Shown here: one piece after another, positions 8,508 to 14,690 of the stretch
Position numbering within the stretch: position 1 is the stretch's first letter
How the letters are laid out: every line of letters begins with the position of its first letter
Source of the DNA: a virus
Length of the DNA: 21,097 nt
Direction: 5' to 3' (one strand)
IMG/VR virus record: IMGVR_UViG_3300006805_000196
Coordinates: 1 to 21,097 of that record
Notes under the pieces: model-generated
The model's input: only the letters and a program-made list of their open reading frames with translations
Told to the model about the DNA's origin: nothing
Databases searched by the model: none
Translations under genes and position numbers: made by a program

Positions 8508-8573
8508 TTTGCCCGCCTCTCATGCCGCTATGGTCAGGGAGAGACGCTTGTTTATCCGGCTGGGGCGGGCAAA
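8508..8573. repeat. 10-bp perfect inverted repeat upstream of the terminase genes
   Basis: TTTGCCCGCC at 8508-8517 is matched by its exact reverse complement GGCGGGCAAA at 8564-8573, with 46 nt between the arms. It lies in the gene-free stretch before the terminase genes, where packaging (pac or cos) sites are often found. As an RNA it would give a long-loop hairpin without a U tract, so a terminator is unlikely. Function not known. Confidence 0.45.
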
Positions 8574-8683
8574 CTGTGAGGGAAATTGGGCATGAAAGCC
8601 CTTCACGCGGTGGCGAGGTCCGCGCATTGGCCCGGCGAGTGTTCCCGTTGACTAAGGTCCGCCCGGCAGCCTGCAAATCGCCT

Positions 8684-8724
8684 GTACCGATGTGGTACTA
8701 CAATACCGTGCGGTACGTCAATAC
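8684..8724 (-). promoter_or_regulatory. Palindrome cluster and possible promoter for the head operon
   Basis: The stretch holds GTACC-N5-GGTAC (8684-8698) and the perfect palindrome TACCG-TG-CGGTA (8704-8715), followed by another ATACC half-site at 8721-8725. On the minus strand, TTGACG (8721-8716) could serve as a -35 box, with a weak TACC-type -10 box 17-18 nt further on. The sites lie between the HTH gene and the terminase genes, so a regulator-controlled late promoter is plausible. The rest of 8431-8725 shows no gene I would support. Confidence 0.4.
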
Positions 8725-8725
8725 C

Positions 8726-8920
8726 TCACTCGCCGTATGGCGTCATCCTGTGGAGAAGCGCGCGGCAGGCAAGCGCTGTCCTACGATCCGCGCCGTCGCG
8801 CTTCATGCGCACGACGGTATCGGCTGAAATATCGAGCAGCCGCCCACATTCCGCGTCTGAACGGGCAAGGCCAGCCGAACGCATATCGGCGAGCCATGCG
8901 CTGAAAGACGCGGCGGTCAT
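8726..8920 (-). CDS. Small helix-turn-helix regulator, 64 aa
   Basis: A 64-aa protein that starts at ATG 8920, overlapping the stop of the 72-aa gene (ATGA); the longer open frame upstream lies on top of that gene and was not used. Residues about 20-42 (SDAECGRLLDISADTVVRMKRDG) read as a helix-turn-helix of the short phage Cro/transposon type, followed by a helical tail (RRTALACRALLHRM). It is the last gene of a three-gene set that begins at the promoter near 9487-9515 and lies just before the palindrome cluster at 8684-8724, which could be its operator. Target and role are inferred. Confidence 0.65.
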   Translation of the reverse strand: MTAASFSAWLADMRSAGLARSDAECGRLLDISADTVVRMKRDGADRRTALACRALLHRMTPYGE

Positions 8921-9135
8921 GATGCAGCAAACTCGCCAATGGCGTATTTTGCCAATTCGGACGGTGTCATGTCCGGGTTCTCCCGAGAATGGCGCATGAT
9001 GCGGCTGTATCGTCCGTCGCCGTCGAAAAAGCACTTGTCAGCGTAGTGCTTACCGTATTCAAGCATGACCACCTCCCAAGCATATTGCGCCTTAAGCTCA
9101 AAATGCATGGCGCTGGTATGATGTGCTTTTACCAT
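8917..9135 (-). CDS. Hypothetical phage protein, 72 aa
   Basis: I do not recognise the family. The gene begins at ATG 9135 with a GGAGGATCGG ribosome site and ends in an ATGA overlap with the HTH gene. The 72-aa product is rich in His, Tyr, Met and charged residues and looks helical; it has one short conserved-looking stretch, PDMTPSELAKYAIGEF, at the C-terminus. No signal or membrane segment. It is co-transcribed with the ParB-like and HTH genes. Confidence 0.65.
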   Translation of the reverse strand: MVKAHHTSAMHFELKAQYAWEVVMLEYGKHYADKCFFDGDGRYSRIMRHSRENPDMTPSELAKYAIGEFAAS

Positions 9136-9145
9136 CCGATCCTCC

Positions 9146-9460
9146 TCACCAAACGTAATTTCCGGTCTCGACGAAGCGATATTCGCCGTCGATCATGTGC
9201 GCCGCCAGAAAGTCTTCCACTTGGCCGACGTCCAGAAGGGCGATAGTGTCGTTGTCGCGCACTGTCTGAATTATGAATTCCGCGTCAACACCCGCAACCT
9301 TGGCGGCTTCGAGTGAATGATGACCATCGACGACGACCTGATACTCAATGCCATCAACGACGAAGACCGGCGAAACCTGAACCTCGAAATCGCCAGAGGC
9401 AATCTTGGAGGCAACGATCTCATCGTCGCGATGCTCTTGGGCTGAGATCAGGTGGGCCAT
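9146..9460 (-). CDS. ParB-like domain protein, 104 aa
   Basis: A 104-aa protein with a core typical of ParB/sulfiredoxin-fold nucleotide-binding domains: a beta strand (EVQVSPVFVVDGIEYQVVV) leading into DGHHSLEAAKVAGV at residues about 44-58. The DGHHR/SL.AA motif is the phosphate-binding box of this fold, in which ParB-like proteins bind CTP and others cut DNA. There is no DNA-binding HTH domain, so this is a stand-alone small version. ATG 9460 has a GGGAG ribosome site and lies about 20 nt after the predicted transcription start of the 9487-9515 promoter. Biochemical role unknown. Confidence 0.6.
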   Translation of the reverse strand: MAHLISAQEHRDDEIVASKIASGDFEVQVSPVFVVDGIEYQVVVDGHHSLEAAKVAGVDAEFIIQTVRDNDTIALLDVGQVEDFLAAHMIDGEYRFVETGNYVW

Positions 9461-9486
9461 TTGCGTTCTCCCTTGTTGATGACCTA

Positions 9487-9515
9487 AACATACGCAATCT
9501 GCGGACGGTCGTCAA
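9487..9515 (-). promoter_or_regulatory. Sigma-70-type promoter for the ParB-like/HTH genes
   Basis: On the minus strand TTGACG (9515-9510) is followed after exactly 17 nt by TATGTT (9492-9487). These are good matches to -35 and -10 boxes. The predicted transcript starts about 20 nt before ATG 9460 and includes its ribosome site. Confidence 0.65.
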
Positions 9516-9541
9516 GGGCTTTCATATTTATTTTGCGGATT

Positions 9542-10093
9542 TCACGCCGCCGCGACGATGGCATCGCGCTTGACCCACGTCCTTCCGAGCGCTCCAAGGT
9601 CGATCTGCACCCTATCCGCCCCGTTCGTCCTGACCACTTCGGCCGTGACGCCGTCCAGTATTTCGTTCAGCTTGACGACCAGCACCTTCGCCCCATTTGG
9701 GAAATCTCGGTCAAGGCTTTCGCCGTGGTGTTTGCGGGCCGCGCGGGTGTCGTCGAACTTCATGTCGATTTCGTCGTCGAGAATGGCCGCGACGAGGTCG
9801 CTTTGAACCGGGATTGGCCATCCCTGGCATTCGATGAAGCTTTCCACGCCCTCGCAGGCGCGCACCTTGCCGAAATGCTTCTCCGCGTTCATGCCGACGA
9901 ACAGATAGCGCAGCAGCAGCGGGCGCTCGATTGTCCTGTAAGTGTTGGTGCGCTTGTTCCATATCTCGACACGAGAGCGGGGCAGGTACACGTCGAAGCC
10001 GGCCGCGCGGATGTTGGCGCTCGCCTTCTCCTCGCACTTGATGTTGGTGCGGACGACGTACCAGGCCTTCGACGTGTCGATGGATAGCTTCAT
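9542..10093 (-). CDS. NusG-like transcription antitermination protein
   Basis: A 183-aa protein. Residues about 9-110 form an NGN domain: the AWYVVRTNIKCEEKASANI start is the NusG hallmark, followed by GFDVYLPRSR and the RPLLLRYLFVGM strand. Residues about 130-176 resemble a KOW segment (PNGAKVLVV ... AEVVRTNGADRVQIDLGALG). NusG family members bind RNA polymerase and alter pausing and termination. Start ATG 10093 overlaps the stop of the preceding gene (ATGA). It lies just upstream of the regulator and head modules, so a role in late-gene readthrough is reasonable, but unproven. It is a phage paralogue, not the host nusG, because secE and ribosomal genes are absent here. Confidence 0.8.
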   Translation of the reverse strand: MKLSIDTSKAWYVVRTNIKCEEKASANIRAAGFDVYLPRSRVEIWNKRTNTYRTIERPLLLRYLFVGMNAEKHFGKVRACEGVESFIECQGWPIPVQSDLVAAILDDEIDMKFDDTRAARKHHGESLDRDFPNGAKVLVVKLNEILDGVTAEVVRTNGADRVQIDLGALGRTWVKRDAIVAAA

Positions 10094-10506
10094 TCGGCTT
10101 CTCCACGCAGATTGGCGAGGTCTTGTTCCCACCAACTCCGTTGACGTATTTCGCTCACAGCGCGATTCCGAGTTCTGATCATCGACACTTTGTGCCGCAT
10201 GGATACCGACCGCAGCGCATCCACCTCGTACCGGAAAATTTCGGCGGCATTTTCAATGCGGTTTAGCCGCTCTTGTTCGATTTCCGCCGTTGTCCTGAAG
10301 CCTGACAGGCGCTTGACCAATTCTGCGATGCGCGACGCCCTACTCGGCTCCGCACCGGAGGCAAAGGCAACCCCCCCATAACCGCCTGCCATAGGCAGGG
10401 ACATCCCTGACGAAACAAGCGGCTCGACAACGCTTTTTGCGGCGGCTGGTCCGGCTACTGCTGCCCCACCCATAAGCCCGAAGAATTTGCGTCGAGACGC
10501 TTTCAT
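10090..10506 (-). CDS. Protein with Tat-like N-terminal signal, 138 aa
   Basis: The N-terminus reads MKASRRKFFGLMGGAAVAG then PAAA-KS: a twin-arginine motif (SRRKFF), a hydrophobic stretch and an A-x-A-type cleavage site, as in Tat signal peptides. The remainder (about 55-138) is charged and helical with regularly spaced Arg and Glu (AEIEQERLNRIENAAEIFRYEVD) and may form a coiled coil. No enzyme motif is seen. The gene starts immediately after the stop of the 150-aa gene and overlaps the NusG-like gene by ATGA. Whether it is exported, or the motif is a chance basic start, cannot be told. Confidence 0.7.
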   Translation of the reverse strand: MKASRRKFFGLMGGAAVAGPAAAKSVVEPLVSSGMSLPMAGGYGGVAFASGAEPSRASRIAELVKRLSGFRTTAEIEQERLNRIENAAEIFRYEVDALRSVSMRHKVSMIRTRNRAVSEIRQRSWWEQDLANLRGEAE

Positions 10507-10959
10507 TCAGTCTGATCCCTTGCGTATGGCGGCGGCGAATGGCTTTGCAAACGATGCCTCTCCTGCCCAGCCATTATCCCCGCCGTTCGCCTGATAAATT
10601 GCATCTGCCTCGGGCAAATAGGAAAATGCCCACTCGTTTTCCGCACCTACAGTGAAAAACGCATTCCCATCCAGAAGCGCTAGAGTTTCGGCAATTGGAA
10701 GTAGCTTTCTTCGCTCAACTTCAGAGAATTGTTCTTTGCTTCTCCACCCACCTTTCGGTTCCAATATTGAATATGGCCTTCCTCCCCACCGCTCCCGCTC
10801 CCTTTCCTCCCCGCGCTTTTCTGCGGCGAGCAACGCTTCGGTAGCCACGCCTACAGCCTCTTCGGAGAAAACGATGGTTCGAAGAACTTCTCCGCTCGTT
10901 GTGATGAATGGCGCAAGCCTTTCCAGCAAGTCTTTCGTCTTGTCCGGTATCTCGGTCAT
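10507..10959 (-). CDS. Hypothetical protein, 150 aa
   Basis: I do not recognise this family. The 150-aa product has an N-terminal helical half with an acidic/basic linker (LLAAEKRGEERERERWGGRPYS) and a C-terminal half with aromatic motifs (NEWAFSYLPEAD and GWAGEASFAKPF). The DNA is visibly poorer in GC than its neighbours (parts of 10681-10740 are near 40%), which hints at a separate origin. It starts at ATG 10959, overlapping the stop of the 45-aa gene, with GGGAG upstream. The stop is directly adjacent to the start of the Tat-like gene. Confidence 0.65.
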   Translation of the reverse strand: MTEIPDKTKDLLERLAPFITTSGEVLRTIVFSEEAVGVATEALLAAEKRGEERERERWGGRPYSILEPKGGWRSKEQFSEVERRKLLPIAETLALLDGNAFFTVGAENEWAFSYLPEADAIYQANGGDNGWAGEASFAKPFAAAIRKGSD

Positions 10960-11093
10960 GATTGGCTCCCCGTGCGAAGACGCCCATACGGGTCACACGG
11001 AACCCACTTCCAACGCCCCGGGCTTGTCGGGACTGGACGAATGTAGTGCGGAACTAGCCACATGTAGGCTGCGAGGATGAGTCCAGCGTTCAT
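10956..11093 (-). CDS. Small protein, 45 aa, with hydrophobic start
   Basis: A short gene too small for most gene finders. ATG 11093 overlaps the stop of the 94-aa gene, and its own stop overlaps the start of the 150-aa gene, so both junctions are ATGA. A GGAG ribosome site lies 6 nt upstream. The product starts MNAGLILAAYMWLVPHYIRP, a short membrane-like segment, and continues with a Pro/Trp/Arg-rich tail. Function unknown; it may be a small membrane protein. Confidence 0.55.
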   Translation of the reverse strand: MNAGLILAAYMWLVPHYIRPVPTSPGRWKWVPCDPYGRLRTGSQS

Positions 11094-11374
11094 GATTGGC
11101 TCCTGATGGCGGCGGCGTACTTACGCGGGCGCTTCGCCATCGCAATCTTGGCGGCTTCGTGCATCTCTAGCGTGGCTCTCTCGTGGACGACGGCTTCGTA
11201 GGCCTCGATACCTGCACGGGACTCATACTCGGCGTCACGAACCAGATCGCTGTCGATCCCCGCGAAGAACACGCCGACATCATTGCCGTACATTCCCGGC
11301 TCGCAGTCGTAGTAGCGGGCTTTGAGGATCGCTCTCGCCACGCGCTCAACCATGTCGTCGGAGGTGGTGGTCAT
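11090..11374 (-). CDS. Hypothetical phage protein, 94 aa
   Basis: A 94-aa protein beginning MTTTSDDMVERVARAILKARY, a start common in small phage proteins of Hyphomicrobiales. The middle is acidic (GVFFAGIDSDLVRDAEYESRAG) and the C-terminus basic (AKIAMAKRPRKYAAAIR). No known catalytic motif is seen. Both ends are coupled to neighbours by ATGA. It is part of the replication-region operon, but no function can be inferred. Confidence 0.65.
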   Translation of the reverse strand: MTTTSDDMVERVARAILKARYYDCEPGMYGNDVGVFFAGIDSDLVRDAEYESRAGIEAYEAVVHERATLEMHEAAKIAMAKRPRKYAAAIRSQS

Positions 11375-11829
11375 CTGACGCCCCTGAGATAGCGGCCCAT
11401 CTTGGCGCGCTTGACGGGGTAGACATCACGACCGTGCATCGATGTCGTGTGATCGCGTCCTCCCATCAATTTGCCGATCTGTGGCAGGGAAAGCGCCGTA
11501 AGGCGGCAGGCCCAATACATGATGAACTGGCGCGCAAAGACCAATTCCCTGTTCCGCCGGTTGCTGTTCAACTCCGAACGAGTGACGCGGAACAGCTTCA
11601 TGGCCCGCTCCTCGATTGAACGGTAGGTATGCCGGAACGGGACGCCAGCGGCCTTGCGTGCCTCGGTAACGGCGGCTCTCCTCTCCTCGGCGACGCGCAC
11701 CTGCGCAATCCGCGCTTCCCACGCGATCCGCTCGGCTTCCTTGCGCCGTTCCCGTTCGGCAGCAAGGCGCTTTGAAAGTATGTCCTGCGATCCAGCAACT
11801 GTGTTCCTGTAGGCGACCATGAACGCCAT
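11371..11829 (-). CDS. Phage protein with DnaA domain IV (DNA-binding)
   Basis: A 152-aa protein. Residues about 20-60 are a charged helix rich in Glu, Arg and Ala (likely coiled coil). Residues about 67-145 match the C-terminal DNA-binding domain of the replication initiator DnaA: a helix with RELVFARQFIMYWACRLTALS, then LPQIGKLMGGRDHTTSMHG at 115-133, which includes the GGRDHTTS/VxHG signature that contacts the DnaA box. There is no AAA+ ATPase. Start ATG 11829 has GGAG 7 nt upstream; an in-frame ATG lies three codons later. In phages such proteins may recruit host replication proteins to the phage origin or compete for DnaA boxes; this is inference. Confidence 0.8.
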   Translation of the reverse strand: MAFMVAYRNTVAGSQDILSKRLAAERERRKEAERIAWEARIAQVRVAEERRAAVTEARKAAGVPFRHTYRSIEERAMKLFRVTRSELNSNRRNRELVFARQFIMYWACRLTALSLPQIGKLMGGRDHTTSMHGRDVYPVKRAKMGRYLRGVR

Positions 11830-11830
11830 G

Positions 11831-12373
11831 CTACGCTCCTGCTTTCTGTCTCTCGAATCTGACCTGCGCGAGCCGGAAGCTGCGCGGCAATGACTTCGGT
11901 GCATCCGGCAGCATTGCGACCAACTCCGGATCAAGCGTCGCGTAGGACTCGGCTCTCGCCTTCTCGTCGTAACTTTCGCAGAAGCGCCGATAGATGGCGG
12001 CGACACGCGCCCGCGCTTCAGGCGTCCTCGCAGCCTCAAACGCATCAATTTCAGCACGGAACCGCCGCTGTTCTTCTCGCTGGCGTTCCCTGCGCACGTG
12101 CTCTGCAATGGGCCTCTGCGCTTCATCGCACAACCTGCGAAGTTCGACAGGGCTCGGGAAGAACGTGTGCCCTAAATGACCTCGCATCACCGATTTGACA
12201 GCCTCGGAAAGCGCATAGCGGGTCACATTTTCCAGCGCGACGAAGTACATCCTCTGGTCCATTTCCGCGTCGTCAGCCGCTCGCGAGGGTAAGCCGGCGA
12301 GGGAAGCCAGGGCCTGCAAAACCTGTGCTTCCGTTGCCCGCGTTGTGGTGTCATGTCTCTGTGCCGGTAGCAT
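11831..12373 (-). CDS. Replication-region protein, 180 aa
   Basis: The 180-aa product has a helical N-terminal part (VLQALASLAGLPS), a middle with HTFFPSPVELRRLCDE at about 69-84, and a highly charged Arg/Glu helix (AEHVRRERQREEQRRFRAE). The FFPSPVELR motif is frequent in phage proteins encoded next to replication initiators in Hyphomicrobiales. A helicase-loader-like role is possible from position, but no ATPase motif is present. The start ATG 12373 has GAGG 7 nt upstream. Its stop (TAG) is one nucleotide before the DnaA-domain gene and its start overlaps the upstream gene by 23 nt. Confidence 0.7.
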   Translation of the reverse strand: MLPAQRHDTTTRATEAQVLQALASLAGLPSRAADDAEMDQRMYFVALENVTRYALSEAVKSVMRGHLGHTFFPSPVELRRLCDEAQRPIAEHVRRERQREEQRRFRAEIDAFEAARTPEARARVAAIYRRFCESYDEKARAESYATLDPELVAMLPDAPKSLPRSFRLAQVRFERQKAGA

Positions 12374-12665
12374 CGTCCGTCCTCATTGCCGCGAGTTGCA
12401 TTCTGGCGAGTTCGCCCGCGTTTCTCGGCTTCGTTGGCCTGATGTCACGCACCCATGATGCGGAGAAGCCCTGCCACGCCCGTTCGATCATCAGTTCTGC
12501 GGCTTCGTTGGCGTTGCCCCACTCGGCGAAGCGCTTGGCGAGGAGCTTGGCCGCCAGAACTGTCAGCGGCTTCTTGATCGTCACGCGGCGGTGCTCGATG
12601 ACGCCTATGGCGTGCTCTTCATCGAGAACGGAAAGGAGAGCGTCTAGGATTGCCTGTTGGCTCAT
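12351..12665 (-). CDS. Hypothetical phage protein, 104 aa
   Basis: The 104-aa product is helical and basic, with SQQAILDALLSVLDEEHAIG at the start and VTIKKPLTVLAAKLLAKRF in the middle; a WGNANEAAELMIERAWQGF segment follows. Family not recognised. ATG 12665 is chosen because AGGAG lies 8 nt upstream. The frame is open further to ATG 12728, which would overlap the upstream gene (ATGA) and add 21 residues, but those are Arg/Gly rich and less protein-like. It shares the replication-region operon. Confidence 0.6.
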   Translation of the reverse strand: MSQQAILDALLSVLDEEHAIGVIEHRRVTIKKPLTVLAAKLLAKRFAEWGNANEAAELMIERAWQGFSASWVRDIRPTKPRNAGELARMQLAAMRTDDATGTET

Positions 12666-12724
12666 GCCGCCATCTCCTGATGCTCCTGAATGACGACGAC
12701 GCAGGCCGGGCCTGGGAGGATTGA

Positions 12725-13630
12725 TCATGCCGCTCTCTTTCGCGCAAACTTGTCCAATACGCGCCGGCACTCGATACAGACCCTTGCTCGCCCGAACGGG
12801 CCGCCCTTGTTCTTGCAGAAATAATCAAGTGTTTTGATCTCGCCGCAGTGCGAGCACGACAAAACGTCGTCACAGGATTCTTGCGCTATCGAGACAATGA
12901 TGCTCGGGTTCTCTTTCTTGATGCACCAGTCAAGTTTTCCGATCGAAAACCATCTGTCATCGATGTCGACTGCCTTCTTGATCGCGTCACACAACGTGTC
13001 GACGACATTGATGGCATCGCTCTTGTGGTCTGGCTTCTCGACATAGAATGAAACCCAAACTTTGTTTTGCGCGACGCGTCGTCCCGCTAGCGCGGACGTG
13101 ACTGCTCGCTGCACTTGCGCGTCGAATTTTCTAACCTCTTGGAGCATGTAGACGGCGCCGCCAGGATTTAACCGCCAACGCCTATTCTTCGACGCATTGT
13201 TGCTGTAAGGGATGCTGAACGTTACAGACCATTCCATCGACGGTTCGTCGAAAATGTCTGTTAGCCGCGTTTTCTGCTTTCCTCTGTTTGCCTTGATCCA
13301 GTCGATTGCCTCATTTCTGGTCTCGGCCCGCCTCACAACGGCATCGCCTGATGCCGTCTGCTGGGCCTTATAACTACAGTCTTCGCAATATTTGCGGCGC
13401 TTCCACTTTGACCTGAACGAAACCCCGCAGCGGGAACAAACTTTTTCCTCCTCACGGAGGGACTGAGCGCCATCCCGTTGTGGAAATTTGTCTCTATAGC
13501 GACGGCACAGCGCGTTAATGCAATATGGCGTAGTGGAAAATGCTGCGGCTATGTCATTGACCCTGACATTCTGCGCCCACATCTGCGAAATGACATCAAT
13601 TTGTCTGTCGGTCGGAATAAACTTCTTCAT
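12725..13630 (-). CDS. RusA-like Holliday junction resolvase fused to HTH and two zinc ribbons
   Basis: A 301-aa, multi-domain protein. Residues about 7-46 read as a GcrA-like helix-turn-helix (TDRQIDVISQMWAQNVRVNDI). A first Cys4 ribbon has C65, C68, C82 and C85. Residues about 131-249 form a RusA-like domain: VTFSIPYSNNASKNRRW then KPD-N3-DAINVVDTLCDAIKKA and DDRWF, giving acidic residues D201, D205, D211, D215 and D224/D225 as in the RusA catalytic centre. A second Cys4 ribbon has C259, C262, C285 and C288. RusA cuts four-way junctions during phage replication and recombination. RusA proteins are usually about 120 aa with no such additions. Start ATG 13630 overlaps the end of the RusA fragment. 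GC content appears lower than in neighbours. Confidence 0.8.
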   Translation of the reverse strand: MKKFIPTDRQIDVISQMWAQNVRVNDIAAAFSTTPYCINALCRRYRDKFPQRDGAQSLREEEKVCSRCGVSFRSKWKRRKYCEDCSYKAQQTASGDAVVRRAETRNEAIDWIKANRGKQKTRLTDIFDEPSMEWSVTFSIPYSNNASKNRRWRLNPGGAVYMLQEVRKFDAQVQRAVTSALAGRRVAQNKVWVSFYVEKPDHKSDAINVVDTLCDAIKKAVDIDDRWFSIGKLDWCIKKENPSIIVSIAQESCDDVLSCSHCGEIKTLDYFCKNKGGPFGRARVCIECRRVLDKFARKRAA

Positions 13631-13746
13631 TCAAAGACCTCGTTCTGCCATGCGAGATAGCGCTTGGTAGGAACTCGGCCGCGACCCGCTACGTTGGTGA
13701 AGCAGGCCGAGAGCGGGACAGGCGCGGGAAGTTCGATGCGTGTCAT
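13627..13746 (-). pseudogene. RusA N-terminal remnant or micro-gene, 39 aa
   Basis: A 39-codon frame, MTRIELPAPVPLSACFTNVAG then RVPTKRYLAW, that looks like the first third of a standard RusA resolvase (strand, 'N..F/TN..G.GR..TK.Y..W'). It stops at TGA (13627-13629) overlapping the ATG of the 301-aa gene, and its ATG overlaps the methyltransferase stop; a GAGG site lies 7 nt upstream. The remaining RusA catalytic part is missing in this frame. It is best read as a RusA gene truncated by recombination that brought in the chimeric RusA gene. A functional short peptide is possible because start, ribosome site and ATGA junctions are intact. Confidence 0.6.
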
Positions 13747-14456
13747 TCTGCTGCCTCACCGAATAGAGGCTGCTGGACGGGCTGGGGAGCCGGTGCGGAG
13801 ACAAACATATCAGGGCGGTCGTAGGCGTCCTGAATGCGGCGACACATCGTGTCGAAGTGATGCCTCTCACGTTCAATCCCGATGAACTGCAGGCGACGCT
13901 TGACACATGCGACACCTGTCGTTCCGCTGCCCGCATATGGGTCGAGGACAATGCTCACCGGCGCCGGGAGATGGGATAGACACCACTCCATGACCCCAAG
14001 CGGCTTCTGTGTCAGATGGAAGCGTTCCTCCTTGCCCTTGCGGAGCATCCCGTTCCACATCCAGTTGATGCGGCGAACGGCCTTGTCCAGATTTGTCCAA
14101 GCCAACTCGCAGTCAGCAAAGTCGTTAGCGCCATTTTCCTTGTCCCACACAAGCCAGCATTTGGACGGGGGTAGGCTGAAATAGTTGCCGCCAAAGATGA
14201 TCTGCCAATCCGAGTTGGCGAGCATCCATTCGATGATGGCCGGGTCTGCGGGCTCCTGATCCCAATCGTCATGCCCATAATCGCCGGAGGCTGCGGCATT
14301 CCCGCGCGTCCGATTCTTCGCGGCGCTCTCGCCGATCCCGTAGGGCGGATCTGACACGCACGCATCGACACGGCCGAGGCTCGCGATGATGTCGCGATTG
14401 TCGCCAAGCAGCAGCCGGCAGCCGCCTATCACGACCTCTTTGCGGATAGCGCTCAT
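13743..14456 (-). CDS. DNA methyltransferase (probable N6-adenine, DPPY type)
   Basis: A 237-aa protein that transfers methyl groups from S-adenosylmethionine to DNA bases. The catalytic motif SDPPYG lies at residues 35-40, a HLTQKP motif at 147-152, and the SAM-binding DPYAGSGTTG at 172-181; the order (catalytic before SAM-binding) is that of the beta class, such as CcrM-like enzymes. The target recognition part lies between them. Start ATG 14456 overlaps the upstream stop (ATGA) with GGAGG near it. No restriction partner is encoded, so it is an orphan enzyme; likely roles are protection of phage DNA or control of replication and regulation. The target sequence cannot be read from the protein. 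Confidence 0.88.
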   Translation of the reverse strand: MSAIRKEVVIGGCRLLLGDNRDIIASLGRVDACVSDPPYGIGESAAKNRTRGNAAASGDYGHDDWDQEPADPAIIEWMLANSDWQIIFGGNYFSLPPSKCWLVWDKENGANDFADCELAWTNLDKAVRRINWMWNGMLRKGKEERFHLTQKPLGVMEWCLSHLPAPVSIVLDPYAGSGTTGVACVKRRLQFIGIERERHHFDTMCRRIQDAYDRPDMFVSAPAPQPVQQPLFGEAAE

Positions 14457-14641
14457 ACCGCCTCCGTCACCTTCATGAAGAGCCATGCAAGCGTGCCGAT
14501 CACAGCCGCAAAACTGCCGAACGCCCCATATTTCCACCACCACGGGATAACCGGGATGTCAGTCGTGATGTCAGGCTCGCACTCACAGTGCCCGCCGCAT
14601 TTGCAGTCGGGCCAGAGTTGGCAGTCGTCGTGTCCGTTCAT
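14453..14641 (-). CDS. Small membrane protein with cysteine-rich N-terminus, 62 aa
   Basis: ATG 14641 is preceded by a GGGG(ATAAC) ribosome-like site; the frame is open a little further upstream, but the extra residues are poorly protein-like. The N-terminal half has CQLWPDCKCGGHCECE, five cysteines in 16 residues, then a Pro/Ile linker and a hydrophobic segment WKYGAFGSFAAVIGTLAWLF, one likely membrane helix with a short tail. It overlaps the methyltransferase by ATGA. It may bind metal at the membrane face. Holin-like spanin or superinfection roles are possible but not supported by motif. Confidence 0.6.
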   Translation of the reverse strand: MNGHDDCQLWPDCKCGGHCECEPDITTDIPVIPWWWKYGAFGSFAAVIGTLAWLFMKVTEAV

Positions 14642-14690
14642 GTTATCCCCACCCATGAGGATTGCACCCTGGCCGTGTGCTGGCACTCGC

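Noticed and set aside
8459-8827. Plus-strand frame before the terminase genes
   Set aside because: Trp/Arg/Pro-rich translation without family features; overlaps the HTH gene on the other strand.
14643-14651. TTATCCCCA, one base from a DnaA box
   Set aside because: A single near-match that coincides with the ribosome site of the 62-aa gene; no cluster of such boxes was seen around it.
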